NCBI GenBank assembly: GCA_030770425.1
Contig: JASJFT010000004.1
Location: 310,001-374,000, forward strand
DNA: 64,000 bases
Reading direction: 5' to 3'
DNA from: Darksidea phi
Taxonomy: Eukaryota; Ascomycota; Dothideomycetes; Pleosporales; Lentitheciaceae
Shown here: in pieces, positions 10,010 to 21,112 of the stretch
Numbering within the stretch: position 1 is the first letter of the stretch
How the letters are laid out: each line of letters begins with the position of its first letter
The notes under the pieces: generated by a model
What the model saw: the letters and a program-made list of their open reading frames with translations, nothing else
What the model was told of the DNA's origin: nothing
Databases searched by the model: none
Position numbers and translations under genes: made by a program

Positions 10010-12559
10010 CTACCAATGCCTCACGACAACCAACCACCCCCCTTCCCTCACCCCATGGAACAAGCCGGCAACTCTCTTCCTCTTCAGCCCCTCCCTGGGG
10101 CTAATATCCTCAATAGCATGCCGGCCGTCTAAATGCCTTAACAGCATCGGCCAGTGTTGCCTCAAATCGGCGTCTTCGAAAGATTGGCCGATCTTTTCGA
10201 GCCAGCGCGCTTCGAGGGAGGACGCTTTCTGTGGACTGAGGACTAGCGACGCGGCGAAGTTTTGTAACGGCGAGGGTGGTGAGGAAGGTTGAGGTTGGTC
10301 GCGGTGGCTGGGCGATGTGGGGGAGAAGGTTTGTTGGGCGTGGGAGCGCGGAGGCGATGTCGTTCTTAGATGCAGTGGGGAGGGGCGATGTGGTGGTTTG
10401 GGGTCTCGCGAGTGTGAGTGCGACGGCGAGATGGGGCGTTGTGATGTATAGGCGATGGTTGTTCGCGCCGAACTTGCGCTGCCTGCATCGGATGCGGCTC
10501 TTGCGGGGCTGCCTCGCCATCCTGTCGCCGCGGGTCGGGGACTCAGCACTATATTTGTCTCGCCAGTGTCATCTTCACTTTCTCTGTCCCGTCGTGTTCG
10601 TCGTAGTGGCGTGCCCGGTCGTGCTGCGGAGCCTGCAGATAGAAAGCTTGACCGCTTGTCAGATAACAGAGACTCAGTCACCGATTCGTTATCCCACATC
10701 TCCTTTCGCGCCTCCTCCGCTTTTTTAATCACAGCCTCTCTTTCCATTTCTGCCGCCACTTGAGCTTTAATCTCAGGACTCACCCTTACCCACGCAAATG
10801 TGCGCAGCTGAGTGACCCATCCGCCGCGCATGAGCCAAGCCAGAATGTCCATATAAGCGTCACGGTGTTCAGAAGTGGGGATGAAGGACTTGTAGGGCTT
10901 TGGGTTGCCTGAGAGGAGACTCAACATCTTGGGGAAGCTGGGTAGTGTGGGGAAGCGGGTGGCGTATGCGAGCATGGCGGCTTGGATATTTGACATGTCT
11001 GCATTGGGTGAGACGATGTATGTATCTCCCGGATGTAGGGGTGCGATCAAACGTGCGCGGCGCCAGTAGACAAGATGACCAGCTATGAACTCCATATCCT
11101 GCGCTAGAATGTTGTGTCTATTGGAGATCTTGAGCAGGGATTTCGTGGGGATGATGTTGCGGATGTAGTAGGCTAGCGCTGATGCATTGCCCTTGTCGCC
11201 TTGGATGTCTTTGAGGATTACTTCCGGGTCTTCTAGGAGGAGAAGTGCGGCATGTTGCGTCATGGGTGCGTCGTTATCGTCGTTGATGACCACGTTCGAA
11301 GTCGTGAGCCAGAGGCCTGGCATTTGCGGTTCTAGAGCATTTGGGAGGTAGGGCGTCGAATCTGCCTGGGGTATCTGGAACGAGGTATTGAACGACGCGT
11401 CGAAATGTATGTGCGCAATCTTGTCATTCGATATAGCCTCGAACAGCGTGGCCAACGATTTCGCCAACGGAGAAGTGCTGATAATCCTGCGCCATGTTCC
11501 TGACAGTGATTCTCCGTTTTCTTTAGCGCGCTGCTTGATGTCGATGATTCGCTTCGACTCTTTCCAGACGTATTGGAAGCGGGCTTGTTCGTACTTGAGC
11601 GCTTTGGCGTACTTCTTGGTGACATTGTCATACATGTCTTTTGTTCGCAGCTGATATTCCAGTGCAGGTGGATTCAGGACGAAGACGACGTTGAACATGG
11701 TCATGTCAGGGTTGTCGTTGGTGGTTGAGTTACTTCTGGTGTCTGATCCAGCTTCGGACGCGGCGCCTGATGCTGCTCCGGACATGAGCCCGTGACCGTA
11801 GCCCGGCTCGAAACCTGGTGGGAAGGCGAACTCGTCCTCCTTTTTCTTCTTCTTTCTCTCTTCTTGTGAGTCCGCGTCTTCATCCGACTCGCTGATTGTG
11901 AGATTAGCCAGCATATCCCCATTCTGCACTCTCTCCTCCGCGGACCGCTTCCGCCTCTTCTTCCGCTTCTTCCACAGCCCATCGTCCCTCACAAACATGG
12001 GCGCACCAACGAAGACGATACTCTCAACGCCAAGCTCAAACTTCCTCTTATTGAAGGCCTTGGGCGGACACAATATCTTCTCCAGTGCATCGACCTTGAA
12101 CCCTAACACAGTGTCCCAGTCCCGATCCGCACCCATTGTTTTCCCATTCCCATTCACCTTCCCTCTCTCCCCGCCCCCAAGGTCCGCATCTTCCTCATCA
12201 ATGTTCTCCTGCCTGCCCCACGCGCCGCCCGCGCCCGGCCTCAGCTTTTCCTTCTCGCGATGACTTGTCACAGTTCTGCCCGAGGTCCGGCCTCCGCTTG
12301 TCCGACTGTCGACCTCGAGGTCATCTTCGCCGCCCTCGTTCTCGGTGCTGCTGTCCCAGTCGCTGCTCGAGCCATCCGAGGCGACACTGGCCGTAGACGT
12401 CTCATTGCCAAACCACGCGAGTGCTTTGGTGGCTGTAAGGGCGGCAGCCGAGGGGGAGATTGGTGGGTAGTGGAACACGAGACGGGGACCGAGGGAGCGC
12501 GACTTGGTGACGAGGAGGATGGCTCGGAGGTTGGACGCGGGTGGGAGTGGGAGGGCCAT
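10010..12559 (-). CDS. nitrogen permease regulator 3 (GATOR1/SEACIT subunit)
   Basis: NPR3 acts with NPR2 and IML1 in the SEACIT (GATOR1) complex at the vacuolar membrane, where it restrains TORC1 when amino acids are scarce. This is a single uninterrupted exon of 849 codons, a usual size for filamentous fungi. I choose the ATG at 12559 (MALPLPPASNLRAILLV); an upstream TTG is in frame but is not needed. Landmarks: the N-terminal longin-like start with RSLGPRLVFHYPP, then a long acidic/serine insert, DTVLGFKVDALEKILCPPK, FELGVESIVFVGAPMFVRDDG, a basic stretch (WKKRKKRRKR), MFNVVFVLNPPALEY, YVWKESKRIIDIKQRAKENG, and a C-terminal WLEKIGQSFEDADLRQHWP plus a winged-helix-like end. A proline/serine-rich linker lies at about residues 660-770. 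It looks intact and is the clearest conserved housekeeping gene here. Confidence 0.95.
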   Translation of the reverse strand: MALPLPPASNLRAILLVTKSRSLGPRLVFHYPPISPSAAALTATKALAWFGNETSTASVASDGSSSDWDSSTENEGGEDDLEVDSRTSGGRTSGRTVTSHREKEKLRPGAGGAWGRQENIDEEDADLGGGERGKVNGNGKTMGADRDWDTVLGFKVDALEKILCPPKAFNKRKFELGVESIVFVGAPMFVRDDGLWKKRKKRRKRSAEERVQNGDMLANLTISESDEDADSQEERKKKKKEDEFAFPPGFEPGYGHGLMSGAASGAASEAGSDTRSNSTTNDNPDMTMFNVVFVLNPPALEYQLRTKDMYDNVTKKYAKALKYEQARFQYVWKESKRIIDIKQRAKENGESLSGTWRRIISTSPLAKSLATLFEAISNDKIAHIHFDASFNTSFQIPQADSTPYLPNALEPQMPGLWLTTSNVVINDDNDAPMTQHAALLLLEDPEVILKDIQGDKGNASALAYYIRNIIPTKSLLKISNRHNILAQDMEFIAGHLVYWRRARLIAPLHPGDTYIVSPNADMSNIQAAMLAYATRFPTLPSFPKMLSLLSGNPKPYKSFIPTSEHRDAYMDILAWLMRGGWVTQLRTFAWVRVSPEIKAQVAAEMEREAVIKKAEEARKEMWDNESVTESLLSDKRSSFLSAGSAARPGTPLRRTRRDRESEDDTGETNIVLSPRPAATGWRGSPARAASDAGSASSARTTIAYTSQRPISPSHSHSRDPKPPHRPSPLHLRTTSPPRSHAQQTFSPTSPSHRDQPQPSSPPSPLQNFAASLVLSPQKASSLEARWLEKIGQSFEDADLRQHWPMLLRHLDGRHAIEDISPREGLKRKRVAGLFHGVREGGWLVVVRHW

Positions 12560-12801
12560 GGCGAACCGCAACTAGCCGAAAGACATGTTCAAGACGACTC
12601 CATGGCAACGAGCAGATCTCCCTTCAGCTTCAAAGCTGATATGAAGCTACTGGGCCGATGATGGATTGAGGTGTAGAAAATTGATGGAGCGGGATGCGGG
12701 GAAACCCCCGGCGATTTTAGCTACGAACGAAGCTCGGACATCCTCGGTGTCCTTATGACATGCCAAGGCCACGCCATATCTTTTGACTGGCACAAATTTC
12801 C

Positions 12802-14485
12802 ATGGAGCGCCTCTACGCCAATATTAGAATCAACCTCGAGGAGAGATATCGTGTTGGTCAATTTCTAAATTGCGCCGGTCAAGGCGCAGACAAGTACCTC
12901 GGCCGCACAAGGGCTCTAACACTGAGCAATGCCTACCTCACACCAGAAGCTTCCGTTAGAAAATTTGGGCGTTAGACGACTGTTGAAGTTGTTTTTGAGC
13001 GGGAGCCGGATGCTATCCAGGACACACTATGTGCTCGCTTGTTTCCGACAAATGGCTTACGCACCTTCCGGTCAGTCACAGTTCATGACGCTCCTCTTTA
13101 ACGGCATCTGTCAACCCAACCGCCATAGACACATATGGAGCGACGCACCAGGGAAAAAGTTGGTGGATCCTCTCAGAGCTAATCAACAATCACTAGGCTA
13201 CCTGAGAATCACTACAGCCAAGTCCATGGAGCTTGCCGTCCCCGTACAACAGATACTCAGCGCTTCTATTCGTCTGCCACGAAACGAAGTACGCCTCTTG
13301 CTCGATTTCTTAAAACCTTGAAGAATCCCGACTGCATCAACTAAAGCATCTACAATTACCTCGGAACAGACGTGGACGGGTAGGCGATTCAGGCCCGTGG
13401 ATGGTTTATTCAGTCCACATGACCATTACCCTCCCAAAGCAAGAAAGCTCGCCCTAAGCCGAATTGACTCGATCTTGTTTCTATCTACCGTCAGCCTTCA
13501 CATGATCGATCCTACCGCGCTTACACATCGGATTCTCTTCGACTGCGCAGGTCTGTGGAGCCTGACTGAAGAGTTGGCGCGAATCACACGGCTGCGTGGA
13601 TCTAGCCGTAAACGAATATCCTACAAAGCCAGAAATGATACCGGTCCTCGGCATGTTATCGAAGCGTATGTCATACTGTCGCTGCATTTGCAGTCTGCAT
13701 CTCCGCTGGACGGGTCTGTGGGTCGTTGGCGATGGTGAGACCCCTACCATTAAACGGCTCGTTAGAGTCCTTCTCAAAATACGACCCGATCTGCGAGTGG
13801 GACTGGGAGTTTAGAACAGATGACGAGCGATCGAGTATATCCCCTTCTTACGATTACCAGATTTTCATATTTATTTGCTCATCTTCACCACGGTTACTGC
13901 AGCCCGGCGTGCCTGTCTGACTGCGGAGCGTGAGCCGTGGTGAGCCTCCTTGGTTCAGAGCCGAAGAAAATTTAGTGGGTCTAATGGTAGGTTCATGCCG
14001 GGACTCGTAACGGCAACCATGCTAGTAGACTGACAAACACTTTACAGGAACATCTGCGCAATTTTCCGGAACTCCCGTATCCTGCATCTCCGCCAACCCG
14101 TAGATCTACTTAACGATGATGGTGAGCATGTTATCGTTCGAACAGAAACCCGCGATGCTTTCCGAGCCCAATGCTTTATCATTAAACTATTCCAGTATCT
14201 GAAGTCACACACGCAATGTCCGCACTTGGAGAGCATAGTCTGGGGCTCAACCGGCATCGTGGGAGAAGGAGATAACTACCAACATTGCTTCGGTAAGGGC
14301 CAACAGACTCTGCGTGGAAGTCGACGACAGTTACAGTGCCCGTGTCTAGAGCTCCACTGCAAGATATGACGCTGGATCGCGAAATTTCGGACTACGATCC
14401 TATGCCTCAGTTGCAGGGCAATCTCCCAGTTCGTATGCATGGCTTGGCGCCCTTGTATATGGACGGTGTTTTGTGTGAGTTGTGA
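12802..14485 (+). pseudogene. degenerate fungal gene, possibly F-box/LRR type
   Basis: Protein-like stretches appear in changing frames with stops between them. From 12802 the readings include MERLYANIRINLEERYR and DKYLGRTRALTLSNAYLTPE, then TAG. Near 13455 a frame gives LSRIDSILFLSTVSLHMIDP. At 14047-14355 about 100 codons are open, with HLRQPVDLLNDDGEHVIVRT and PHLESIVWGSTGIVGEGDNY. After a one-base shift a final piece starts MTLDREISDYDPMPQLQGNL and stops at 14485. The alternation of coding-like pieces and stops indicates a dead gene. The LYANIRIN...RTRALTLSNA region resembles the part after the F-box in some fungal F-box proteins, but I cannot show the F-box itself, so the family is a guess. 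Confidence 0.45.
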
Positions 14486-14836
14486 CGTTGGCGCACCGAA
14501 GCTGGGCAAGAATGTCATCTCAATAATCGCGGCCTAAGACAGTGTCTCCGGATGGAATCATAACAAAATAAAAGAATGGGGGCTCATTTCGCGGCTTACA
14601 CGCGTCGCGCCAATGTTCGCCGTCGACGTGATGAGGGGGCGGGCTCAGTGGCGATTGGTTCACAGCTCAGCCATCGTTTGCCTCTGTGGCTCAGCCACCA
14701 TTACCTCTCTATCTTATCGACTACCATCTGTCCACACCACGTGCACACCTAGCTCCTTCGTACCTCTTATTCTTGTTGGTATCACCGCTGAGGCAGCGAT
14801 ATCCGTGTTTTCGCACGACTGCAGCTTCTGAACAGC

Positions 14837-16640
14837 ATGGCCTCTGACGATTGCTCTGATTATGGCGACCGAGTATGGTCCCTAATCGAGGCCAACAAGC
14901 ACAATATGTCCTTCTTACAGGCGATGGGTATGCCGGATGTCAGCCTCTGAATTTCGAGGGACAATGGTAATCCTCCAGAGCTACGTTCTGACCATGGTTG
15001 CCTGCATCTACACCGCTATCCATCTCAAGTACCCGAAAAGGAGGACCGGCTGAGTTTGTTATGGAACAAGACGCTATGGGTTCTTCTAGCGCTCCTAGCG
15101 CCCGAACTCGTTCCATGCAGCGCAGCTGCCCAGTTCCTTAAGGCATATCGATTCAGAAAGAAGATCAAGGAACCTCAAGCTAGTAGTGATACTGCGGATA
15201 AAGAGGTCAGGCTATTATCTTCGCTCGCGAGCCTGCTTGCTGACCATTCAGTTCGACTTCAGCATGGAATACGCTTTTTTTGTGGTCATGGACGGGGCGC
15301 GAATAGAGGCCTCGAGAATCTCTCGCTTCCTGAGTCGTCATGATATTGACGTGTACCCGAGTGGACGCGCATGCCTGAGGACCGTAAAGACATGTTCTTT
15401 GCCGGACAGACACCAGATCAGAGCGTCCCTCTCAACCCCCAAAGGGTTCTTGACCCGACCAAGTTCAACTGTTGGGTCTATATCACCAAGCTCAAAATCA
15501 ATGCTAGGAGCAAAGCCGATCATATCCAAAAGGCTTTGGTGTTACTACAAGTCTCCCGAATGGCTATTCAATGTTTCACTAGGCGCGCCTACAGTCTCTC
15601 TCTAGCGTTGCTAGAGGCCCGTACCATGGTCTACGTTGTTTGTGCCATCATCCTATATGCCTTTTAATTTGAGGTATGTACGTCGCTAGGCCGGAGGGCA
15701 CTCGCCACAATACTGATTCCTGCTCACTTACTGACATACAAGATACAGAAGCCTCTTGATGTGCTCGACGCCGAGATTGTATATGATCCATCCTGGGACA
15801 TTGCCCTTGGGCTGTTGGTTCAGAAGACAATTTACCCTATACAAGCTGGAGAAATCTACAAATTATCCTTATCAGATGACGGACAATTCGCCGAACCGAC
15901 TGGTCACTACCAAAACAGAACAGACAAGCCCTGGAAGCCCAGCATTGAGAAGGATAGAGCAATATAACAACTTCATTATGCCGTTCTCCCTCAAAGTCAC
16001 TCACAGTTTGTCGCTGTCCGGAAACCCCGGAATTTGAACCATTTCAAGCGTTCGAAGCTCTCTTCGACCACGTACATGTCGAGGAGAGCAAGCGTACACC
16101 GTTGAGACCCTTGATTTTCAACACATCCATGAAAGAGAAGGGTTTCACCAAGGGCAGAAACAACTTAGACTTCCCTTTAACGTGGACGCATTCTATTTTA
16201 TATAGTTTATTCGAGACATCTGGCCGATTCGAGTCCTCATTCTTCTTTCTATGGCCCTCCCTGTCCTGTACGGTGCCGTTCAACTGTCTACCTGCAAGTT
16301 CGATTTTCCGACGCCAACAGGAGAGGCTATTGTCGGAAATCGCTAAGATTGGTATTGCCGCGCCGCCACTCTATCGGCTCTGTTTTTTATCGATTTAGAT
16401 ATCTGGACCTTTTCATGGATACTGATAAAGCCGAGTGGTTTTTCGGACTCTATACGTGGTGGAGATGGCGATATTTACCGTCAGACACCATACATACTAT
16501 TGTTTGGTGTTCTGGTTTTTATTTTTTACATGCTTTTACGAGAATATTCCTTATCGTAGAATCTTTTGTCGCGCTGCGGCGGGTGCCGATAGGGTTGATT
16601 GGACGCCGGCTTGGCTTCAGATGATACCTCATTTTCAACT
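14837..16640 (+). pseudogene. multi-span fungal membrane protein family, inactivated
   Basis: Pieces of one protein can be followed through several frames. The start at 14837 reads MASDDCSDYGDRVWSLIEAN. Then TMVACIYTAIHLKYPKRRTG, LWNKTLWVLLALLAPELVP with AAQFLKAYRFRKKI (about 15060-15165), FSMEYAFFVVMDGARIE (15260), SKADHIQKALVLLQVSRMAI (15510), KPLDVLDAEIVYDPSWDIAL after a likely intron (about 15750), LPVLYGAVQLSTCKFDFPTP (16260) and IFLIVESFVALRRVPIG (16540) occur in the order expected for a widespread uncharacterised fungal membrane family with the APE(L/V)V and LRRVP signatures. At least four frame changes and several stops separate them. I recognise the family pattern but know no function. 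Confidence 0.6.
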
Positions 16641-17489
16641 GCTGAGTAGATACTTATCTGAGCTTCGTATAAGCCCGTCTTGTAGTGTTCTTCACTGTGG
16701 TCTTGCAGAAATCAGATCCTCTGCAGTCGTTCCTTCCCTAGTTCCGAAGTTGCGATGCGTTCCTTTCTTACTAGCCTCACACTGCTTACGCAGCTCGGGG
16801 TTTATAGGTACTACTGTAAAGATAAAGCTTTCTTTCTCGCTAGACCTTTTGGGGCCACTGCCGGATGTCCACAGTGCAACCAACTTGATTAGTTTTTATT
16901 TAGAGGGAAGAGCGCCCATATTCCGTTGTCAAATAACAGCTAACATTATTATGATTCATGTTGGGTGTTGAGTGTGGTCTCTACTGGGTGGAAGACAACC
17001 ATCTGCAGGTGCAAAATTGAGGGCTTCTAAAGGTGAGGTCGAATCCGAGTCTGGTATTGGTGCTAAGGCAGCACTTGAACTAGGGCATCGCACACTTTCC
17101 ATACACCCTGTGTGATTACCGTGCGAGCCTCGTTATGGAATTACATATTTTGAGCGGTGTTCATGCAACTATGAGTGATTTATGACATGTTCCTCGATGC
17201 CGGCCTCTCACTTCAGCCAGAGTTTATTGCAGGGAGGATAAGCTACATTTAATTTACAAGGTTCCCCATGTGGAAGGACAACAGCCAATGACTAGATTAA
17301 TCGGGGCCACGCTATCGCCCTGGTAAAAGCTGCTGCCTATTTGCTGTGCGCTTGATATATTCCTATACCTACCGAGCAACATTTCTGACTTCCAACTTAA
17401 GCATCTAGAAATCATCATCTCTTCCGCTTTGTAATATCAATAGCTTCTTTATCCCAATCAGCACAAGCAAGCGCATCCCAAACACCGAA
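16641..17489. other. intergenic, nothing recognised
   Basis: No supported gene. The last ~90 bases may be the leader of the small gene at 17490. Confidence 0.4.
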
Positions 17490-17769
17490 ATGACCGACAG
17501 CGGCAGCTTTGTCAAAGTCCCCAATTCAGAGGAGGAGGAGCTCATGCGGAAGGCAGCCGATGACTCCAAGAAACGCCGGGAGGAGGAAAAGAAGAAGCGG
17601 GAGTTAGAAGAGGTAATGAAGAAGGCGGCCGATGATTCCAAGGATCGCGGGCGCGGCGGAGGAAGCTCTACGACCTCCTAAGAAGCCGATTCCGTATGGT
17701 CCGGATGCTCTAACAGAGATGCAGAGTCTCATGCGGGAAGAGGCAGCTTTTGTCTACGACAAGTGCTAG
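17490..17769 (+). CDS. small charged protein, probably frameshifted
   Basis: An ATG in fair context (CGAAATG) at 17490 opens a frame of 63 codons: MTDSGSFVKVPNSEEEELMR, then a lysine/glutamate-rich, coiled-coil-like stretch with the word KAADDSK at both ends, then a stop at 17679-17681. A second frame overlaps its end and continues AAEEALRPPKKPIPYGPDAL and MQSLMREEAAFVYDKC to a TAG at 17767-17769. A one-base slip around 17640-17650 would join the two into a protein of about 92 residues. I read this as a small hydrophilic protein gene that either carries a frameshift (native or sequencing error) or ends early. Function unknown. Confidence 0.4.
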
Positions 17770-18194
17770 CACTAGGGGAGCTCGTGCGAAAAGGGGGGGT
17801 TTTTTTTTCTTTGAGGATGTCTAAGTCGTTGCTGGGGATTGAAGTTAGAGTCGGCTTGTGCTAATGCAGTTGCCGATGACACGGTACTTCCGATTTTGCA
17901 CTCTTAACTTATCAATGATCAAGATCCTGTGCACCTCTACTTGGAATCACATAAGAGGCAGCCATTCTTTATTTTGCCAAATCTTCAAGCTGCCCTATCC
18001 CATATATATGAGTAGCCCCATCCCTTCGCTCGAGGACTGAGAAACACTGAGCTAAAATACTGAGTACTCCAACAATTAAACTAGTAAAATCTTTGTCACA
18101 TGCCCCTCTGTATGAACTTTTGATCATAGTCGTGAGGGATATTTTGACTTTGGTGGCTAGAAAATAACGGCACAGACTGGGAAGATAATTGCAC
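17770..18194. other. intergenic, nothing recognised
   Basis: Contains a G-run/T-run (GGGGGGG followed by TTTTTTTT) near 17800. No supported gene. Confidence 0.4.
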
Positions 18195-19559
18195 TCATTC
18201 CGACGCTTTCTCAGAGAAGCGAGCCATACAATCGTCTTTGTATGCCTTCAGTTGGTCCATCTTCATTCGTGTGAACGGCTCCATCTCCGCACGTGTCTCT
18301 TCGTCGAGCAAATCGACACTAGGACCGTCTTCAAGCAACGCGTTCCAATAGATGGCGTCGACATCCAAGCTCTTCCTTGCTGCATAGTTGAACCAGAAAC
18401 GCCCAGCCCTCCACGAGTCACGCATCCGAACAGAGAGGCGTGGCCCTTCAGGCTGCTGCGAAGTTGAAGCTGTCTTTCCTTCTACTTGCTCTAACGCTAG
18501 TAGGAACTGCTCCATCCTGGGCAAATAGCGAGCTAAGAATTCCTTCAAGCTGTAGCGTTCGAGCCACATGTCCGGCCCTAGTAATAGCAGCCACTAGGGA
18601 GGGTCGTACGCGAACTGTGCAGGCATACTGTTTGTAAACTCAAAATCGAGTATAGCAGTAATACGGAGGGTATCTGGATCGACAAGCATGTTTGAAGGTT
18701 GCATATCGTCGCAGAACACCTTAAACGGTCCAGTATCCTCAATACAGTACTTTGGAATGAGTTGCGCGAACCGATGACGGGCGATGAACCGCTTCTGAGC
18801 GTCTTCTATATCGCTAGCAAGGTTGCGCTGGGTCCAAAGATGAATTAGGTGCTCGTTTGCAATTGATCTGAAATAATCGCTTGCACGGTCGAATAGTGCA
18901 GCGGGAAATCGATCGATAGGATAGTTTGTAGAGGTTGCTAACTCATTCATGTTGTATGTGAGCGGTCTCCTGGTAACGGACCATGTGTCCGACGCGTGAT
19001 CCTTCGATATAGCACCGATACATGGGAAACTAAGCCGAGAAAGCTGAAGTATATAATCGGCGAGTTGGTCGTAGATGGTGTCGAGTGTTGCGTCATCAAT
19101 ACCTGGGTTTAGAATCACGTCCTCCTGGTCGTCTTTTGTTGGTTGCTTTAGAACAGTCGATAAACGCGTCCCGTCGATAAAATCCATGATGATAAACGGC
19201 CCTAGCTGTTGTGGACTCTCCTCAGTTAAACCCTAACTGCGTATATGAGGAAGGGGAATCGTGGTGTTTTTGCTAAGGTACTCTATAGAGCGCACCTCGT
19301 TCGTGATCTTTTCGGCCCGCTACGCTGAGTGGCCTGGCTTTGCGAACCGAATGAGAGCGCTCTGTCGTCTATCGCCAAATCCGATACGGAGGCTGAGATT
19401 GAATGAGCCCTTCAAGAAACCAATGAATGTCCCTGGACCGCCACCCAAGCGGCTGGCAACGAAAGCCACGATTTCATCCTTGGCGTCGATGACTTTGCGC
19501 ACCCAAGCGCGGCATACATCATCACTGTTAGTCTCTGCAAGCTCGTCGTACGCTGTCAT
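18195..19559 (-). pseudogene. APH-family kinase-like protein with three stops
   Basis: The family (aminoglycoside phosphotransferase/choline-kinase-like fold) phosphorylates small molecules; the fungal members of this type have no assigned substrate. All segments lie in one frame from ATG 19559 (MTAYDELAETNSDDVCRAWV) to the stop at 18195. Landmarks: the glycine-rich start region (FLKGSFNLSLRI), FIIMDFIDGTRL, the catalytic-loop equivalent FCDDMQPSNMLVD, the metal-binding ILDFEFTN, and a C-terminal WLERYSLKEFLARYLPRMEQ. In-frame stops sit at 19322-19320, 19235-19233 (where relatives have tryptophan) and 18596-18594 (between PP and WLLL, another tryptophan site). The last two are explained by TGG-to-TAG changes. 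No frameshift is needed, so nonsense mutation rather than indels killed it. Confidence 0.75.
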
Positions 19560-20153
19560 TTTCACTCCAGCTTTATAACGAACGAGCGTGATGGCCGAAC
19601 TAAGGACTTCTCATGGGTAGCGGCTGGGACGACGTGATGGAAAGGAGAGCTGAGAGGGAAATAAAGAAGTGAGAAAGGCCAAGAAAGCTTCCATGGTTTG
19701 ATCCCGTGATACACTTACCTATTACAAGTTAGCATATTTCCTTCAGATCTGTGCGTCTAAATCTACAGCTTGACTCAGGCTTCAAAACAATGTGGCAATG
19801 CTTATCGCCGATGGTCATTTCGTTCGCGCGCGATCAACCATCGAATGCGCGCACCGAACCCGAGACAGACAGCTGGAAATATGGGCGGAGGGGCAGAGCA
19901 CTTAAATTTGCCTTCATTCTCAATCAAAAGCTCTCTATAATCCAGTCAGAATTACCTTTAATAAATAGTCGCTTTTACACATACCGAGTCTCGTTGGAGA
20001 TGCCTGTTGGTCCATGTGATGCTCGAATAGTGACGTCATCGGCATCTTTCGTGTTCATAAACAGCGGCAACCCTCGAAACCACACATCAGACACACCAAC
20101 ATCATTGAACGATCAAACCTAAAAGCCCTATCTTGGTTCAAAGTACCTTCAAT
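19560..20153. other. intergenic, nothing recognised
   Basis: Probable divergent promoter space between the dead APH-type gene (leftward) and the CsbD-like gene (rightward). A/C-rich DNA just before 20154 looks like a fungal leader. Confidence 0.4.
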
Positions 20154-20547
20154 ATGTCTTCCAACGAGAACACACCTGGCCTCGTCGCCAGCCATGCGCA
20201 ATACGCCAAAGGCGCCGCCGAAGTACGTCTCCTATCCCTACACGATCTCACAATATACTCTCTTTCCCCTCTCTCTGTCTTTCAATCTACCATCATCCAC
20301 ATCCTCATCGTGTCCTACTCAATACTACCACCTAACGCTACCCCAGCAAACTATCGGCAACGTAACCGGTTCCCAAGCATGGCAAGCATCGGGCGCGCAA
20401 GACAAGGAGCAAGCCGTCGACGCAATGAAGACTGCGGGTCAGCAGCGCGACTCTAGTAAGGGCTTTGGAGGAATTGAGGAGAAGGCAGGGAACTTGGTGG
20501 GGTGTGAGGGGATGCAGAAGGAAGGTGCTGAGAGTAAGAAGAACTAG
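20154..20547 (+). CDS. CsbD-like small stress protein
   Basis: A protein of 89 residues related to the CsbD-like family, to which fungal 'mismatched base pair and cruciform DNA recognition' proteins belong; abundant hydrophilic stress-related proteins of unclear biochemistry. Exon 1 is 20154-20222 (MSSNENTPGLVASHAQYAKG), exon 2 is 20347-20547. The intron is 124 bases, GTACGT to CCCCAG, longer than others here. Two CsbD-like units can be read: YAKGAAEQTIGNVTGSQAW across the junction, and GFGGIEEKAGNLVGCEGMQK near the end. The start is the first ATG in frame; the stop is TAG at 20545-20547. The unspliced alternatives lack the first repeat. No transmembrane or signal segment; likely cytosolic. 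Confidence 0.8.
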
Positions 20548-21112
20548 ATGAGAAGAGAGACTAAGGATCGGAGGTGCATGTAGAGTGTATGAAAACGGAT
20601 TATGATAAAGGATGATCAGTGAGCACACGCCTCTTCGAAAATCGATGGGCTGGACGTCTAGCCTGGTCTCTTTTGGTCCTTGACTCCTGTGGCGCAAGAC
20701 TTGTTGATCCGGCCCTCTATCCTTCGTCCCATATGTCCAATTTTACACTGTTTACCCCGTTCGTCACTTCCTAGATATATAAGGTCCTCTAGAAGAGCGG
20801 ATGTTTTGAAAGCATCGACTTGGGTGCAAGCTAACCCCAAAAGGAAAAGACGAGCAGCGGGATCTCGTACCTCGGCACGTAGGACCTTATTTCGGGTACC
20901 TTACAAATCAATAAAATTCTACCGAGAAGAGAAGGGCGTGCTTGAAAAGGAGTATAAAAGCGACTTCGCAAAAAATCTCAAATTTTCAAAGCGTGGTTGT
21001 GGACTCGGAGGGTCGGGGTACGTTCACTCGAAGACTAACGCTGACAATCCCTTCAACGCTAACGTCAATTCCCGACTAGACCGCCTGGAATCATTTTTCT
21101 CCCTCATCCACA
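20548..21112. other. intergenic, promoter of the flavin oxidoreductase
   Basis: A long arginine/lysine-rich open frame at 20680-21132 overlaps the next start and shows no family motif, so I treat this stretch as regulatory. Confidence 0.4.
20953..20959 (+). promoter_or_regulatory. TATA-like box of the Old Yellow Enzyme gene
   Basis: TATAAAA lies about 155 bases before the ATG at 21113, followed by a C/A-rich leader. Position fits a fungal core promoter. Confidence 0.35.

Noticed and set aside
17030..17050. tRNA T-loop-like word (GAGGTCGAATCC)
   Set aside because: No matching acceptor stem, D-arm or anticodon arm could be folded around it.
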